Assembly: GCA_030158675.1 (NCBI GenBank)
Contig: JAOASL010000040.1
Coordinates: 137,249-201,248 of the forward strand
DNA length: 64,000 nt
Source: Burkholderiaceae bacterium
GTDB lineage: Bacteria; Pseudomonadota; Gammaproteobacteria; Burkholderiales; Burkholderiaceae_D
Direction of reading: 5' to 3'
The notes beneath the pieces are model-generated. The model made no database searches, had not been told where the DNA came from, and worked only from the letters and a program-made list of their open reading frames with translations. Both the position numbers and the translations under genes were made by a program. Of this stretch, positions 1-9,709 are shown one piece after another. Positions within the stretch are counted from its first letter, which is position 1. Every line of letters begins with the position of its first letter.

Positions 1-86
1 TTCGACACCAAAAGCTCGAATGCCTTCCTGTCGCCGTGTTGGACGCGATCAACCAGCAGCTGATCTATGTCGCGTTCTGTCGTCAA
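1..86 (-). CDS. rpoE: RNA polymerase sigma-E factor, N-terminal fragment (cut by window edge)
   Basis: Only the first 28 codons lie in the window; the gene continues to the left. The visible residues include DQLLVDRVQHGDRKAFELLV, which is the start of region 1/2 of ECF sigma factors of the RpoE/AlgU type. No ATG is available in frame; the start is a TTG at 84-86 preceded by GAGG with a 9-nt spacing. The position downstream of fabF and a ygfX-like gene is the usual one for betaproteobacterial rpoE, which directs the envelope-stress response and is normally followed by its anti-sigma factor (outside this window). Confidence 0.85.
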   Translation of the reverse strand, partial: MTTERDIDQLLVDRVQHGDRKAFELLVS

Positions 87-295
87 TCCCGGATTCCTCG
101 TGCTCGTGCAACGCGCGGGCAGCCTGTGACCAGGCAAACGTGGTCGCAGACGTCAAGCTGAAGTGAAATAAAGCGCGGGTTATGAGCAGTCGATGCAGGA
201 AATTTACGGCGTGCGCACTACGCACAACGCGTGTCTCCGCTCAGGGCTGCCATCCTGACCCTTGTCTCGGCTTTCTTATCAGCGCTTCCCAAGTC

Positions 296-323
296 GTTGA
301 CTGAGTGAAATTTAAAAAGTTCA
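296..323 (-). promoter_or_regulatory. Candidate sigma-E-type promoter for rpoE
   Basis: On the minus strand TGAACTT is followed by a 16-nt spacer and TCAAC, close to the GGAACTT-N16-TCnnA pattern of sigma-E promoters. It starts just after the ygfX stop codon and would give an rpoE transcript with a leader of about 200 nt. Autoregulation of rpoE by sigma-E is established in other proteobacteria; here it is inferred from the motif alone. The rest of 87-295 shows nothing else I can name. Confidence 0.4.
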
Positions 324-324
324 A

Positions 325-828
325 TCAGCCGGGAGGGGCAATATCGGCAGGCTGCGCTGCAGGCGATGAATGATTTGCCGCCACCCAAAGGCAGGCGACG
401 GACAATGCGTGGAACGTGTCGCTGTCCACGCTATCGGGAAATATAAGCAGCGTGATCACACGAGTTGACCGCGTCTGCAAGCGAAGCACTAGCAGCAATG
501 ACCAGAACGTCGAGCCTCTCAGCAATTGAACCACCTCGCCGTCGCGGACCGATCTGTGAATCATGTCAGCAGCAGCGTCGGGACTAGTGTCAACCAATCG
601 GATTTGCCCGATTCCGGATACATCAATACGAAGGGCATTTCTTCGCGCGAGAGGGAACAAACTGATGGAGGTACCCGCCAGCGCGCAAGCGATGGCCAGC
701 GCATGATGCAACATCGAGCCGCCATAATGGAGAAGCAAGGCGGCGGCATACAGCATGAAGCCCATAGCCAGCAAGGCAAGCGCGAACAGCCGGGATGGAC
801 GGACGATCGCCGAGACGGCGATGCTCAT
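325..828 (-). CDS. YgfX-like inner-membrane protein
   Basis: 167 residues. Two hydrophobic segments (about residues 14-34 and 41-58) are followed by a soluble C-terminal half with the pattern LLVLRL...LLIFPDSVDSDTFHAL, matching the layout of the YgfX/CptA family (two membrane helices, then an LxLRL...DS(M/V)D motif). In enterobacteria YgfX is tied to the succinate-dehydrogenase assembly factor and to cell-shape control; no SdhE partner is nearby, so its role here is open. It sits between fabF and rpoE. The ATG has no clear Shine-Dalgarno and lies 12 nt past a T-rich terminator, so it probably has its own signal or relies on readthrough. Confidence 0.6.
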   Translation of the reverse strand: MSIAVSAIVRPSRLFALALLAMGFMLYAAALLLHYGGSMLHHALAIACALAGTSISLFPLARRNALRIDVSGIGQIRLVDTSPDAAADMIHRSVRDGEVVQLLRGSTFWSLLLVLRLQTRSTRVITLLIFPDSVDSDTFHALSVACLWVAANHSSPAAQPADIAPPG

Positions 829-840
829 CAGGAAAAGAAG

Positions 841-884
841 AAAAAAAAGCTACACGCCGTTCGAAGCCTCAGCATCGGACGGCG
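841..884 (-). terminator. Intrinsic terminator after fabF
   Basis: Minus-strand stem CGCCGT(C)CGA pairing with TCG(A)ACGGCG around a 10-nt loop, followed after 5-6 nt by eight T residues. It lies directly behind the fabF stop and would end the yceD-rpmF-plsX-fab operon. Confidence 0.6.
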
Positions 885-892
885 CGCGGGAA

Positions 893-2140
893 TCAGGCCT
901 TGGAGAAAATCAGCGTTCCGTTGGTACCGCCGAAACCAAACGAATTTTTCACGGCAATATTGATCGGCATGTCACGCGCAGTGTTCGCGCAATAGTCGAG
1001 ATCGCAATTCGGATCCTGATTGAAAATATTGATGGTCGGCGGTGACTTTTGCTGATGCACGGCGAGCACCGTGAACACCGACTCGAGTCCGCCTGCGCCA
1101 CCCAGCAGGTGACCTGTCATCGACTTGGTCGAGTTGACGACAATTTTCTTCGCATGGTCGCCGAGTGCACGCTTGATCGCCACGGTTTCCGCCACATCGC
1201 CCAGTGGCGTGGAGGTGCCATGCGCGTTCACGTAGTTGACCTGGTCGGCATTGATGCCGGCATTGCGCATCGCCGACAGCATGCAACGGCGTGCGCCGTC
1301 ACCATCTTCAAGCGGGGCGGTCATGTGATGCGCATCAGCACTCATGCCAAAGCCGAGTAATTCCGCGTAGATCTTTGCGCCACGCGCCTTCGCATGTTCG
1401 TACTCTTCGAGCACCATCACGCCGGCACCCTCGCCCAGCACGAAGCCGTCGCGGTCCTTGTCCCACGGACGAGATGCGGTGGCCGGATCGTCATTGCGTG
1501 ACGACAGCGCACGGGCCGCGGCAAAACCACCCACGCCCAGCGGCGACACCGTCGATTCGGCACCACCCGCGATCATCACGTCGGCATCGCCGTACTCGAT
1601 CATGCGACCGGCTTCACCGATGCAATGCAGACCGGTAGTGCAAGCGGTGACAATCGCGAGGTTCGGACCCTTGAGTCCGTATTTGATCGACAGGTGGCCA
1701 GAGATCATATTGATGATCGAAGCCGGCACGAAGAATGGGCTGATGCGGCGCGGTCCGCGCTTGGTCAGCTCCGCATGGGTCTCTTCGATCATCGGCAGGC
1801 CGCCGATACCCGAACCCACCAGTACACCAATGCGCTCTGCGTTAGCCTCAGTGACTTCCAAGCCGCTGTCCTGCATCGCCTGCATGCCCGCAGCCATACC
1901 GTAGTGGATGAAGGTATCCATGTGGCGCGCTTCCTTGGCGGGGATGTAATCCTCGATCTTGAAGCCCTTCACCTCACCGGCGAAGGTGGTCGAAAACGCG
2001 CTCGCATCGAACTTGGTGATGGTCGCGATACCGGATTGGCCGGCGATCAGCGCATCCCATGCGGCAGCAACGGTGTTGCCAATCGGGGAAATACATCCCA
2101 GTCCGGTGACAACGACACGGCGTCGGTTAGGGCGAGTCAA
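893..2140 (-). CDS. fabF: 3-oxoacyl-[acyl-carrier-protein] synthase II
   Basis: 415 residues, the normal length for KAS II, which condenses malonyl-ACP with acyl-ACP in fatty-acid elongation. The catalytic triad is visible: Cys167 in VTACTTG, His307 in NAHGTS and His344 in MTGHLLGG, plus the Gly-rich FGFGGTNG near the C terminus. The start is TTG: CCAGGAG lies 6 nt upstream and no in-frame ATG competes. It is the last gene of the fab operon, 48 nt after acpP, and is followed by an intrinsic terminator. Confidence 0.97.
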   Translation of the reverse strand: MTRPNRRRVVVTGLGCISPIGNTVAAAWDALIAGQSGIATITKFDASAFSTTFAGEVKGFKIEDYIPAKEARHMDTFIHYGMAAGMQAMQDSGLEVTEANAERIGVLVGSGIGGLPMIEETHAELTKRGPRRISPFFVPASIINMISGHLSIKYGLKGPNLAIVTACTTGLHCIGEAGRMIEYGDADVMIAGGAESTVSPLGVGGFAAARALSSRNDDPATASRPWDKDRDGFVLGEGAGVMVLEEYEHAKARGAKIYAELLGFGMSADAHHMTAPLEDGDGARRCMLSAMRNAGINADQVNYVNAHGTSTPLGDVAETVAIKRALGDHAKKIVVNSTKSMTGHLLGGAGGLESVFTVLAVHQQKSPPTINIFNQDPNCDLDYCANTARDMPINIAVKNSFGFGGTNGTLIFSKA

Positions 2141-2188
2141 ACGATGCTCCTGGAAACAGTTTCAACGGATAGAAACGGCCTGCAGAAA

Positions 2189-2431
2189 TCAGGCCGCCTT
2201 GACGTTCGCCGTGGCGTAGTCGATGGCTTGCTGGACAGTGGTGATCTTCTCTGCCTGCTCGTCCGGGATTTCCATCTCGAATTCGTCTTCGAGTGCCATC
2301 ACGAGTTCGACAGTGTCGAGCGAGTCGGCGCCCAGATCATCAACGAACGACGATTCGTTCTTGATGTCAGCTTCAGCAACACCGAGTTGCTCGGCGACGA
2401 TTTTCTTAACGCGTGATTCGATGTCAGACAT
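2189..2431 (-). CDS. acpP: Acyl carrier protein
   Basis: 80 residues, strongly acidic, with the DSL phosphopantetheine site at Ser37 (GADSLDT). It carries the growing acyl chain between the Fab enzymes encoded on both sides. Strong Shine-Dalgarno GGAGG 6 nt before the ATG. The 118-nt gap to fabG is the widest inside the fab cluster and may hold an extra acpP promoter, as is common because ACP is needed in excess; I do not see a convincing one. Confidence 0.97.
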   Translation of the reverse strand: MSDIESRVKKIVAEQLGVAEADIKNESSFVDDLGADSLDTVELVMALEDEFEMEIPDEQAEKITTVQQAIDYATANVKAA

Positions 2432-2549
2432 CTTGGTCCTCCAGTGGGTGGGTTGTTCGTAAAAGTGCGCGCATTTTATCAGGTTTGCGCAGTGAAACTT
2501 AAGTTTTGGCTTGCGCTTTTCGCTATGGCCAAGAGCATTCCGACTGGCA

Positions 2550-3308
2550 TCAGCCGCCGCTCATATACATGCCGCCATTCACATGCAAAGTCGTACCAGT
2601 AACATAGCCTGCTTCGCCCGAAGCAAGGAAGGCCACTGCCGCGGCGATGTCTTCCGGCATGCCAAAACGGCCGACGGGAATCTGTTGCAGCAGCGCAGCC
2701 ACTTGCTGCTCATTCAATGCCTTGGTCATGTCGGTATCGATGAAACCGGGCGCGACACAGTTGACAGTGATGTTACGGCTACCGATTTCACGTGCCAGTG
2801 CACGGCTCATGCCGGCCACGCCGGCCTTCGCTGCCGCATAGTTCATCTGACCCGGATTGCCAGCCGAACCGACCACGGACGTGATATTGATGATGCGGCC
2901 ATATTTTGCCTTCATCATGCCGCGCAGGACGGCGCGAGACAGACGGCCAACGGCGCTCAGGTTGGTCGCGATCACCGCGTCCCACTCCTCGTCCTTCATT
3001 CGCATCGCCAGCTGGTCTTGCGTGATGCCAGCGTTGTTCACCAGGATGGACAGGCCACCGAACTCTTTTGCAATCGTATCGATCAGCGCACCAGATGCCG
3101 CTGCGTCATTCACATTCAGCACCGCGCCGCGACCTGCATCTGCGCGCACGGCCTGCAGATAATCGGAAATGGCGCTGGCACCCGCTTCGGAAGTCGCCGT
3201 ACCGATCACCGTGGCACCGCGTTTGGCCAGCTCGACTGCAATTGCACGGCCGATACCGCGCGATGCGCCAGTGACGAGAGCGACCTGCTTATCAAAATTA
3301 GAACTCAT
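2550..3308 (-). CDS. fabG: 3-oxoacyl-[acyl-carrier-protein] reductase
   Basis: 252 residues, short-chain dehydrogenase. Cofactor motif GASRGIG at 14-20, NNAG at about 91-94, and catalytic Ser144, Tyr157 and Lys161 (YAAAK). Reduces beta-ketoacyl-ACP with NADPH. Its ATG overlaps the fabD stop (ATGA), with GGAGG 7 nt upstream inside the end of fabD, so the two are translationally coupled. Confidence 0.96.
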   Translation of the reverse strand: MSSNFDKQVALVTGASRGIGRAIAVELAKRGATVIGTATSEAGASAISDYLQAVRADAGRGAVLNVNDAAASGALIDTIAKEFGGLSILVNNAGITQDQLAMRMKDEEWDAVIATNLSAVGRLSRAVLRGMMKAKYGRIINITSVVGSAGNPGQMNYAAAKAGVAGMSRALAREIGSRNITVNCVAPGFIDTDMTKALNEQQVAALLQQIPVGRFGMPEDIAAAVAFLASGEAGYVTGTTLHVNGGMYMSGG

Positions 3309-4234
3309 TTACCCGCCTCCAGAATGGCGTCCAGCGATACCTGGTCAATGATCGCCTCGCCCGTCAACTCGCCATTGATCCGTTTGACCAGCCCGGTGAG
3401 CACCTTGCCCGGACCACATTCGATCACACGGGTCACGCCGCTGGCCGCCATTTTATGCACCGACTCGACCCAGCGCACCGGGCTTGCGGCCTGACGCACC
3501 AGCGCATCCTTGATGCCGGCCGGATCGTCGACGATAGCCACATCGACGTTATTGATCAACGGAATCGACGGCGCGGAAAAATTCACGCTCGCCAAATACT
3601 CGCGCAGGCGGTCCGACGCTGGCTTTAAAAGCGAGGAGTGGAAAGGTGCAGACACCGGCAGCGGCAACGCACGCTTTGCCCCCTTCGCCTTGGCGACTTC
3701 GCATGCGCGCTCGACCGCAGCCTTGTGGCCGGCAATCACTACCTGCGCAGGCGCATTGAAATTGACCGGCTCGACGATCTCGCCCTGCGCAGCTTCGGCG
3801 CAGGCAGCACGTACGTCATCGTCCGACAAACCAAGGATGGCGGCCATGCCGCCCTGCCCGACTGGCACGGCTTCTTGCATCGCCTGCGCGCGAAAGCGCA
3901 CCAGCGGCACCGCATCCTTGAATGCGATCACGCCGGAGGCGACCAGCGCCGAATATTCGCCGAGGCTGTGGCCGGCGACCAGGGAAGGCTGGGTGCCACC
4001 AGCACCGATCCATGCACGATAGAACGCAACAGCACACGCCAGCATCACGGGCTGCGTGTTGGTGGTCAGATCGAGTTGCTCCTTCGGGCCTTCGGCGATC
4101 AGTTTGCCGAGATCAAAGCCGATGGCGTCGGATGCTTCAGCGATGGTTTCAGCAACGATCGCGTTGGCGCCAAAGCCGTTCAACATGCCGATCGCCTGCG
4201 AACCTTGTCCGGGAAATACGAATGCAATGGTCAT
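3305..4234 (-). CDS. fabD: Malonyl-CoA:ACP transacylase
   Basis: 309 residues. GQGSQ at 9-13, nucleophile Ser90 in GHSLGEYSA and His199 in APFHSS are the family's active-site elements. Supplies malonyl-ACP to FabH and FabF. Located 36 nt after fabH and overlapping fabG by 4 nt. The Shine-Dalgarno is weak (AAAGACA). The short gap upstream contains a 7-bp tandem repeat (gctgagt twice) of no evident function. Confidence 0.96.
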   Translation of the reverse strand: MTIAFVFPGQGSQAIGMLNGFGANAIVAETIAEASDAIGFDLGKLIAEGPKEQLDLTTNTQPVMLACAVAFYRAWIGAGGTQPSLVAGHSLGEYSALVASGVIAFKDAVPLVRFRAQAMQEAVPVGQGGMAAILGLSDDDVRAACAEAAQGEIVEPVNFNAPAQVVIAGHKAAVERACEVAKAKGAKRALPLPVSAPFHSSLLKPASDRLREYLASVNFSAPSIPLINNVDVAIVDDPAGIKDALVRQAASPVRWVESVHKMAASGVTRVIECGPGKVLTGLVKRINGELTGEAIIDQVSLDAILEAGK

Positions 4235-4270
4235 TGTGTGTCTTTGTAATGCTGAGTGCTGAGTGCCGGG

Positions 4271-5257
4271 TCAAATGCGCGCCAGTACCGCGCCCCAGGT
4301 GAAGCCGCCGCCAACACCTTCCATCATCACGGTCTGGCCGCGCCGGATACGTCCGTCGCGCATGGCGACATCAAGCGCGAGCGGGATCGAGGCGGCCGAT
4401 GTATTGCCATGCTGGTCAACGGTCACCACCATCTTTTCCAGTGGCAGTCCGAGCTTCTTCGCCGTGCCCTGCATGATACGGATGTTTGCCTGGTGCGGAA
4501 TCAGCCAGTCGATCTGCGAGGCCTGCATGCCGGCAGCGTCCAGCGCTTCGTTGGCCACCTTCTCCAGCACCGACACGGCAAGCTTGAATACGGCCGGTCC
4601 GTCCATGGTCAGGAAAGCGCTGCCCGACACGGTGCCGCCGTTTACGTTGCCCGGCACGCAGAGGATGTCGGCATGGCGACCGTCGGCGTGCAGACGGGTA
4701 GCAAGGATGCCGGGCTCGCCGGATGCCTCAAGAATCACGGCGCCCGCACCGTCACCGAACAGCACGCAAGTGGTACGGTCGTTGAAATCGAGGATGCGCG
4801 AGAATACTTCAGCGCCAATCACCAGCACACGCTTGTTCATGCCGGACTTGATGAAGCTGTCTGCGGCCGACAATGCGTAAACGAAACCGCTGCAGACAGC
4901 CTGCACGTCAAGCGCAGCACAGTGATTGGTGAAACCGAGCTTGCGCTGTACCACGCAGGCGGTGCTCGGGAAGCCGCCCAGAAAATCGGGGGTCGACGTC
5001 GCGAGGATGATCAGATCGATGTCATCGGGCTGCAATCCCGCCATCTGCAGCGCGTTCTGTGCGGCGGTGACAGCGAGGTCGCTGGACAACTGCCCGTCGT
5101 CGGCGAAATGCCGCGCCGAGATACCGCTGCGCGACACGATCCATTCATCCGAGGTCTCCAGTCCCTTCTCGGCCAGCATAGCGGCGAGATCCTGATTGCT
5201 TACCCGGCGCGGCGGCAGGCAACTGCCGGTCGCGATGATGCGGGAATATTTGCTCAT
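4271..5257 (-). CDS. fabH: 3-oxoacyl-[acyl-carrier-protein] synthase III
   Basis: 328 residues. Catalytic Cys122 (AVCSGF), His255 (PHQANIRI) and Asn285 (QHGNTSAAS) are all present. Starts fatty-acid synthesis by condensing acetyl-CoA with malonyl-ACP. The ATG overlaps the plsX stop codon (ATGA), indicating coupled translation. Confidence 0.96.
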   Translation of the reverse strand: MSKYSRIIATGSCLPPRRVSNQDLAAMLAEKGLETSDEWIVSRSGISARHFADDGQLSSDLAVTAAQNALQMAGLQPDDIDLIILATSTPDFLGGFPSTACVVQRKLGFTNHCAALDVQAVCSGFVYALSAADSFIKSGMNKRVLVIGAEVFSRILDFNDRTTCVLFGDGAGAVILEASGEPGILATRLHADGRHADILCVPGNVNGGTVSGSAFLTMDGPAVFKLAVSVLEKVANEALDAAGMQASQIDWLIPHQANIRIMQGTAKKLGLPLEKMVVTVDQHGNTSAASIPLALDVAMRDGRIRRGQTVMMEGVGGGFTWGAVLARI

Positions 5258-6318
5258 GCGGTCTTTTGTGCGTTGGTTTCCCGATCGGCGGCCGAATTCG
5301 GCATCAGCTCGGCGATCGACGTCTGGATGCGCGACAGCACATCATGCCGCGCCGCTTCGAATGCGCGGCGAATCGCCCATTCAAAACCGTACGCGCTCTC
5401 ACCACCATGGCTCTTGAACACCAGCCCACGCAAGCCAAGCAGGCTGGCGCCATTGTAGCGGGATGGATTAAGGCGTTGCGATATACGTTTCAGCGCGCGC
5501 CGGGCAATCAGTGCGCCCAGCATATTGATCCAGCCTTTTTTAAGTTCACTGGTGAGCACGCCCTTGATCAGGCGCCCCACACCTTCGGCAGCTTTCAGCG
5601 TCACATTGCCGACAAAACCATCGCAGACAACGATGTCGGTTGTACCCTCGAAGATGTCGTTGCCCTCGACGTTGCCGTAGAAATTGAGCAGGCCTTTGGC
5701 ATGGTCAGCACGCAGAAGCTCGGCGGTCTGTTTGACCAGCTCATTGCCCTTGATGTCTTCCGCACCGACGTTCAGCAGCCCGACGGTCGGTCGCGGATGG
5801 CCCTCGACCGCCGACACCAGAGCAGAGCCCATCAGGGCAAACTGATGCAAGTGCAAGGGCTCGCAGTCGACGTTCGCGCCCAAATCGAGCACGTAGGTCG
5901 GCCCGTCTTTCTGATTTGGCAGAATGGTGCAGATTGCCGGGCGATCGACGCCGGACAGGGTTTTGAGCAGATAGCGCGACACGGCCATTAGCGCGCCGGT
6001 GTTGCCGGCGGAGACACAGGCCTGTGCAGCGCCGTCCTTGACGAGGCCAATAGCGACCCGCATGGACGAATTTTTCTTGCGGCGCAGCGCAACCTCGAGC
6101 GAATCATTCATCTCGACGATTTCAGTCGCATTGACGACGGAAAGGCGCGGATGGCTGTCAGCCCCGAGCTTTTTCAGCTCAGCGCGCACTGCGTCCTCGC
6201 GCCCGACCAGCAGCAACTCTGCGTCGGGCTCGCGCTGAACGAAGGCTACGGAGGCAGGAACCGTGACTGACGGACCGTGGTCACCGCCCATGCAATCGAT
6301 GGAAATCCTGACGGTCAT
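5254..6318 (-). CDS. plsX: Phosphate acyltransferase
   Basis: 354 residues, full length for PlsX, which converts acyl-ACP to acyl-phosphate for phosphatidic-acid synthesis. The N terminus [12 protein letters not shown] and the interior [11 protein letters not shown] are family signatures. Placed between rpmF and fabH, the order conserved from E. coli to betaproteobacteria, linking phospholipid and fatty-acid synthesis. A 154-nt gap separates it from rpmF; overlapping stop/start with fabH. Confidence 0.96.
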   Translation of the reverse strand: MTVRISIDCMGGDHGPSVTVPASVAFVQREPDAELLLVGREDAVRAELKKLGADSHPRLSVVNATEIVEMNDSLEVALRRKKNSSMRVAIGLVKDGAAQACVSAGNTGALMAVSRYLLKTLSGVDRPAICTILPNQKDGPTYVLDLGANVDCEPLHLHQFALMGSALVSAVEGHPRPTVGLLNVGAEDIKGNELVKQTAELLRADHAKGLLNFYGNVEGNDIFEGTTDIVVCDGFVGNVTLKAAEGVGRLIKGVLTSELKKGWINMLGALIARRALKRISQRLNPSRYNGASLLGLRGLVFKSHGGESAYGFEWAIRRAFEAARHDVLSRIQTSIAELMPNSAADRETNAQKTA

Positions 6319-6472
6319 GATTTTTCAACGACGGCGCATGAAACGATGCTCACGCACATGATCATGACCCGATGACGTTGTTCGCGCATACGAAAACGGC
6401 GGAAGCAGTCATTGACCCTTCACGCCGGTTTGCAGCAATACGGTGTGTGCCAACCGGTACGATGACGACGAA

Positions 6473-6655
6473 TTATTCGTCGTTCTTCGTCTTCAGGACC
6501 TTGCGGCCACGATAAAAGCCGTTCGGGCTGATATGGTGACGCAGATGTGTCTCACCCGTGGTCGGCTCGATAGCGGTGGCCGGCGGGGTCAGGAAATCGT
6601 GTGAACGATGCATACCGCGCTTCGACGGGGTCTTTTTGTTCTGCTGAACTGCCAT
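6473..6655 (-). CDS. rpmF: 50S ribosomal protein L32
   Basis: 60 residues, highly basic, starting [20 protein letters not shown] and containing the conserved [11 protein letters not shown]. It lacks the four zinc-binding cysteines, so it is the zinc-independent form typical of proteobacteria. Strong AGGAG-type Shine-Dalgarno upstream. Cotranscribed with yceD in front and the plsX-fab genes behind. Confidence 0.95.
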   Translation of the reverse strand: MAVQQNKKTPSKRGMHRSHDFLTPPATAIEPTTGETHLRHHISPNGFYRGRKVLKTKNDE

Positions 6656-6748
6656 GACTTGCTCCTAAATCGGTGAATCTAAAATTTTAACACAGGGAAC
6701 GACGTTCCCCAAATTGCACGATTGTTCCGAACCTGACAACGATCCCGC

Positions 6749-7240
6749 TCAGGAATTGAGCTTCTTAAGGACAGCGAAAGGCGACTCACGCTTGTCGGGC
6801 GCCACCTGCGGCGCATCGCCAGGACAACTGGTGTGCCGCGGCGAAAGCGGCATTTCCAGCAATACCTCGTCCTCCACCAGCTGCAGCAAGTCCTGTGCTG
6901 CCGACCCGACGATCACATCAATGCTTTCGTCGTCTAGCTTTTGCTCGACCTCGTCCGCATCAGCGTCATCGCGCGCCAGCACCAGTACGGTTTCCGAATC
7001 GATCGGATGCCGAAATGGCGACAGACAGCGCTGACAAATCAGACCGACTTCGCCGTCCACCTTCATAATCAGCTGCGAAAATCCCATCCGATGCTTACCG
7101 CCACTGAACGACCAGCGGAGCTCGCCGCCTGCGTCGGCCGCTTCAGCGGACAAGCGGCCGAACGATGCTACCGGCGTCACGCCAGAACGTTGTTCGCCAA
7201 GACGGGAAAACTCGAATGTGTCGACGGTGGTAGCGTTCAT
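6749..7240 (-). CDS. yceD: YceD/DUF177 family, 23S rRNA accumulation protein
   Basis: 163 residues from the chosen ATG. Contains the DUF177 Cys pair in LICQRCLSPF and an acidic C-terminal half with VEDEVLLEMPLSPRH. The family is needed for normal 23S rRNA levels and is nearly always upstream of rpmF. A longer frame reaches 7321, but it would start upstream of a good extended -10 element at 7269-7277, so the start near 7240 is preferred (GGAGG 11 nt upstream; a GTG at 7241-7243 is an equally spaced alternative). Confidence 0.88.
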   Translation of the reverse strand: MNATTVDTFEFSRLGEQRSGVTPVASFGRLSAEAADAGGELRWSFSGGKHRMGFSQLIMKVDGEVGLICQRCLSPFRHPIDSETVLVLARDDADADEVEQKLDDESIDVIVGSAAQDLLQLVEDEVLLEMPLSPRHTSCPGDAPQVAPDKRESPFAVLKKLNS

Positions 7241-7268
7241 CACAGGCAGAGCCTCCGGAAAACCCGGT

Positions 7269-7277
7269 ATCATAACA
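7269..7277 (-). promoter_or_regulatory. Candidate extended -10 promoter of the yceD-rpmF-plsX-fab operon
   Basis: Minus-strand TGTTATGAT is an extended -10 (TGn plus TATGAT, five of six consensus bases). It would start transcription about 20 nt upstream of the yceD start codon. No good -35 is visible, which is normal for extended -10 promoters. It lies in the 84-bp divergent gap between yceD and maf. Confidence 0.45.
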
Positions 7278-7324
7278 GGGATTCGCCGCCCCTTACAGCC
7301 CGCCTGATTACCAACCGCCACAGC

Positions 7325-7933
7325 ATGCCTTTCGCGCCAACGCCTCGCCTGATCCTCGCTTCAAGTTCGATTTATCGGCAACAGTTACTGGCCCGGCTCC
7401 AACTACCGTTCGAAGCGATCTCCCCCGCCATCGATGAGACGCCGCTTCCGGGCGAGACACCACCCGATACCGCCTTGCGGCTGGCCCGCGCGAAGGCCCA
7501 GGCCGTGGCAGGTGACGCTACAGATGTACTCGTGATCGGTTCCGACCAGGTAGCCACGCTCGACGGCGACCACATCGGCAAGCCGGGTGACCATGCGAAT
7601 GCGCTCAAGCAGCTGCAGAAAATGCGCGGCCGCGAGGTTGTCTTTCATACCGCACTCTGCCTGCTGGACACCCGACCAGGCGCCGAACCGCGGCTGCAGA
7701 CCGACAACGTGCAGACGCGGGTGCACTTTCGCATGTTGTCCGATAAAGAACTCGATGCTTACCTGCGCATTGAGCAGCCTTACGACTGCGCTGGCAGCGC
7801 AAAAAACGAGGCGCTCGGGATTGCGCTCCTTGAGTCTATCCACAGTGACGACCCGACCGCGCTGACCGGCCTGCCTCTGATTGCGCTGACCACGATGCTG
7901 CGCCAGGCTAACGTAGCCTTTTTTACGGAATAA
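7325..7933 (+). CDS. Maf-like nucleotide pyrophosphatase, YceF subfamily
   Basis: 202 residues from the ATG at 7325; the longer open frame upstream overlaps yceD and is not coding. The N-terminal motif SSSIYRQQLL is that of the YceF branch (m7GTP pyrophosphatase) rather than the SxSPRRxELL of the dTTP/UTP Maf branch, and DQVATLDG supplies the catalytic Asp region. Such enzymes remove modified nucleotides from the pool. It is divergent from yceD, with the next gene 5 nt downstream. Shine-Dalgarno is poor. Confidence 0.85.
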   Translation: MPFAPTPRLILASSSIYRQQLLARLQLPFEAISPAIDETPLPGETPPDTALRLARAKAQAVAGDATDVLVIGSDQVATLDGDHIGKPGDHANALKQLQKMRGREVVFHTALCLLDTRPGAEPRLQTDNVQTRVHFRMLSDKELDAYLRIEQPYDCAGSAKNEALGIALLESIHSDDPTALTGLPLIALTTMLRQANVAFFTE

Positions 7934-7938
7934 GCGCC

Positions 7939-8670
7939 ATGCCCGGCACGCTCTACCTGATCCCGAATTCGCTCGGCTCCATTGACCTAGAGCATGTGAT
8001 TCCGGCGCCTGTGCGGGCCTTTAGCGCTGGGCTGGACAGCTTCATCGCAGAAAACGCGAAGACGGCACGCGCCTTTCTAAAGATGGTCGCCCTCACCCAT
8101 CCGCTGCAGACCGTGCTGCAGCAGATCGAGATCCGCGAACTGAACGTGAACACACGCAACAGCGCGTTGCCGGCGCTGCTGGAACCACTCTTGGCGGGAA
8201 AGAATGTCGGCCTGTTGTCCGAGGCAGGTGTGCCGGCAGTGGCCGATCCCGGCGCTGATCTGGTGCGGCTAGCGCATGCGCACGGGATCACGGTGCGGCC
8301 GCTGGTCGGGCCGTCATCCTTGCTGCTCGCACTGATGGCAAGTGGCTTGAACGGACAGAGTTTCGCTTTTCACGGCTACCTGCCAACCGATTCCGACGCA
8401 CGCGCTGCACGCATCCGCCAGCTGGAACAGCGTTCGCGGCAGGAAAAGCAAACGCAAATCGTGATTGAGACACCCTATCGGAATGACGCCATGCTGCAGG
8501 CATTGGCGATGCATTGCAACGGCCAGACGCTTATCTGCGTCGCAACCGACCTGACACTGCCGTCCGAATCAGTGCGTACCGCGCAAGCTCAGCAGTGGAA
8601 GCGAGAGGTTGCTGCGAGCCGCCTGCCCGATTTCAGGAAAAAGCCGACCGTTTTTCTGTTCCTCGCCTGA
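7939..8670 (+). CDS. RsmI-like SAM-dependent methyltransferase (tetrapyrrole methylase fold)
   Basis: 243 residues. MPGTLYLIPNSLG at the N terminus, LSEAGVPAVADPGADLV (about residues 93-109) and GPSSLLLALMASGL are the motifs of the RsmI/tetrapyrrole-methylase family. It lacks the C-terminal helical extension of true RsmI and the TNDLxxR-type region differs, so it is probably the shorter paralogue found beside maf in betaproteobacteria, not the 16S rRNA C1402 enzyme itself. Cotranscribed with the Maf-like gene (5-nt gap) and convergent with sppA 28 nt away. Confidence 0.8.
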   Translation: MPGTLYLIPNSLGSIDLEHVIPAPVRAFSAGLDSFIAENAKTARAFLKMVALTHPLQTVLQQIEIRELNVNTRNSALPALLEPLLAGKNVGLLSEAGVPAVADPGADLVRLAHAHGITVRPLVGPSSLLLALMASGLNGQSFAFHGYLPTDSDARAARIRQLEQRSRQEKQTQIVIETPYRNDAMLQALAMHCNGQTLICVATDLTLPSESVRTAQAQQWKREVAASRLPDFRKKPTVFLFLA

Positions 8671-8698
8671 AGCGGGCCCGCTCCGCCCAAGTTTTGGC

Positions 8699-9682
8699 TC
8701 AGCGCGGTCTGAACCAATCGGCGGCGAGCGTCTTCGCCATCGATTCGCCGACCGCCGCGCCAAATTTCTTCAGCACGCGATCCGACAGGCCTTCGCGCAC
8801 CGTGTAATCAATCAGGTCATCAGCTTTCAGCACATCGCGCGCGACGCTATCTACCGTACCGAGAGCATCTGCAAGCCCCAGATCGATCGCCTTGCTGCCC
8901 GTCCAGAACAATCCTGAAAATATCTCCGGCGACGGCTTCAATCGTTTGCCACGACCTGTCTTCACAGCAGCGATGAATTGCTGGTGAATCTCGTCGAGCA
9001 TCGACTGTGTAAATGCCCGGTGTCCCGCACTCTGCGGCTGGAACGGATCCATCATCGCCTTATTCTCGCCCGCGGTCATCAGGCGACGCTCGATACCGAG
9101 CTTGTCCATCAGGCCAGTGAAACCAAAGCTGCTCATCAGCACACCAATCGAGCCGACAATGCTGCCCCGGCTGACATAGATCTTGTCAGCGGCCGCCGCA
9201 ATGTAATAACAACCGGACGCGCACATATCCTCGACGACCACATACAGCGGCTTGGACGGATGCAGCGCACGCAGGCGGCGGATCTCGTCATTGATGATCG
9301 CAGACTGCACCGGGCTGCCGCCCGGACTGTTCATGCGCAGCACGACACCGACCGAGCCGGCGTCAGCAAAGGCGTCCTGCAGCGCAGGCAGGACAGTATC
9401 GACCGACGCCGTACTGCTCTCGGCATCGATTTCTCCCGTGATCTCGATCAGCGCAGAATGCCGTGTGCTGGGCGGTTTGCCACCCCACTTCATGTCGAGC
9501 GCCGCACCGATCGCAAACAGCGCGATGACGAGTGAAGCGACACGAAACAGATTGCGCCAGCGGCGATTGGCGCGCTGCTCTTCGAGCATGCCCTGCGCCA
9601 GCTTTTCCAGCGCTTCGTAGGGAACGCCGGGCTGCCGTGCCGGCTGCGTCGGCTCATTCGCTTGCGTGTTTTGATCGTCCAT
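8699..9682 (-). CDS. sppA: S49 family signal-peptide peptidase
   Basis: 327 residues: a cytoplasmic N-terminal stretch with a helical Glu/Ala-rich segment, one membrane helix at about 46-63, then the protease domain. Nucleophile Ser156 in CASGCYYIA and general base Lys208 in GENKAM fit the Ser-Lys dyad of the short (SohB/SppA-36K) class. Degrades leftover signal peptides in the membrane. Last gene of the rluC-HAD-Rieske-sppA operon, 27 nt after the Rieske gene. Confidence 0.92.
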   Translation of the reverse strand: MDDQNTQANEPTQPARQPGVPYEALEKLAQGMLEEQRANRRWRNLFRVASLVIALFAIGAALDMKWGGKPPSTRHSALIEITGEIDAESSTASVDTVLPALQDAFADAGSVGVVLRMNSPGGSPVQSAIINDEIRRLRALHPSKPLYVVVEDMCASGCYYIAAAADKIYVSRGSIVGSIGVLMSSFGFTGLMDKLGIERRLMTAGENKAMMDPFQPQSAGHRAFTQSMLDEIHQQFIAAVKTGRGKRLKPSPEIFSGLFWTGSKAIDLGLADALGTVDSVARDVLKADDLIDYTVREGLSDRVLKKFGAAVGESMAKTLAADWFRPR

Positions 9683-9709
9683 GGACTCGTTCAGTGACTG
9701 CTTCGGGGT

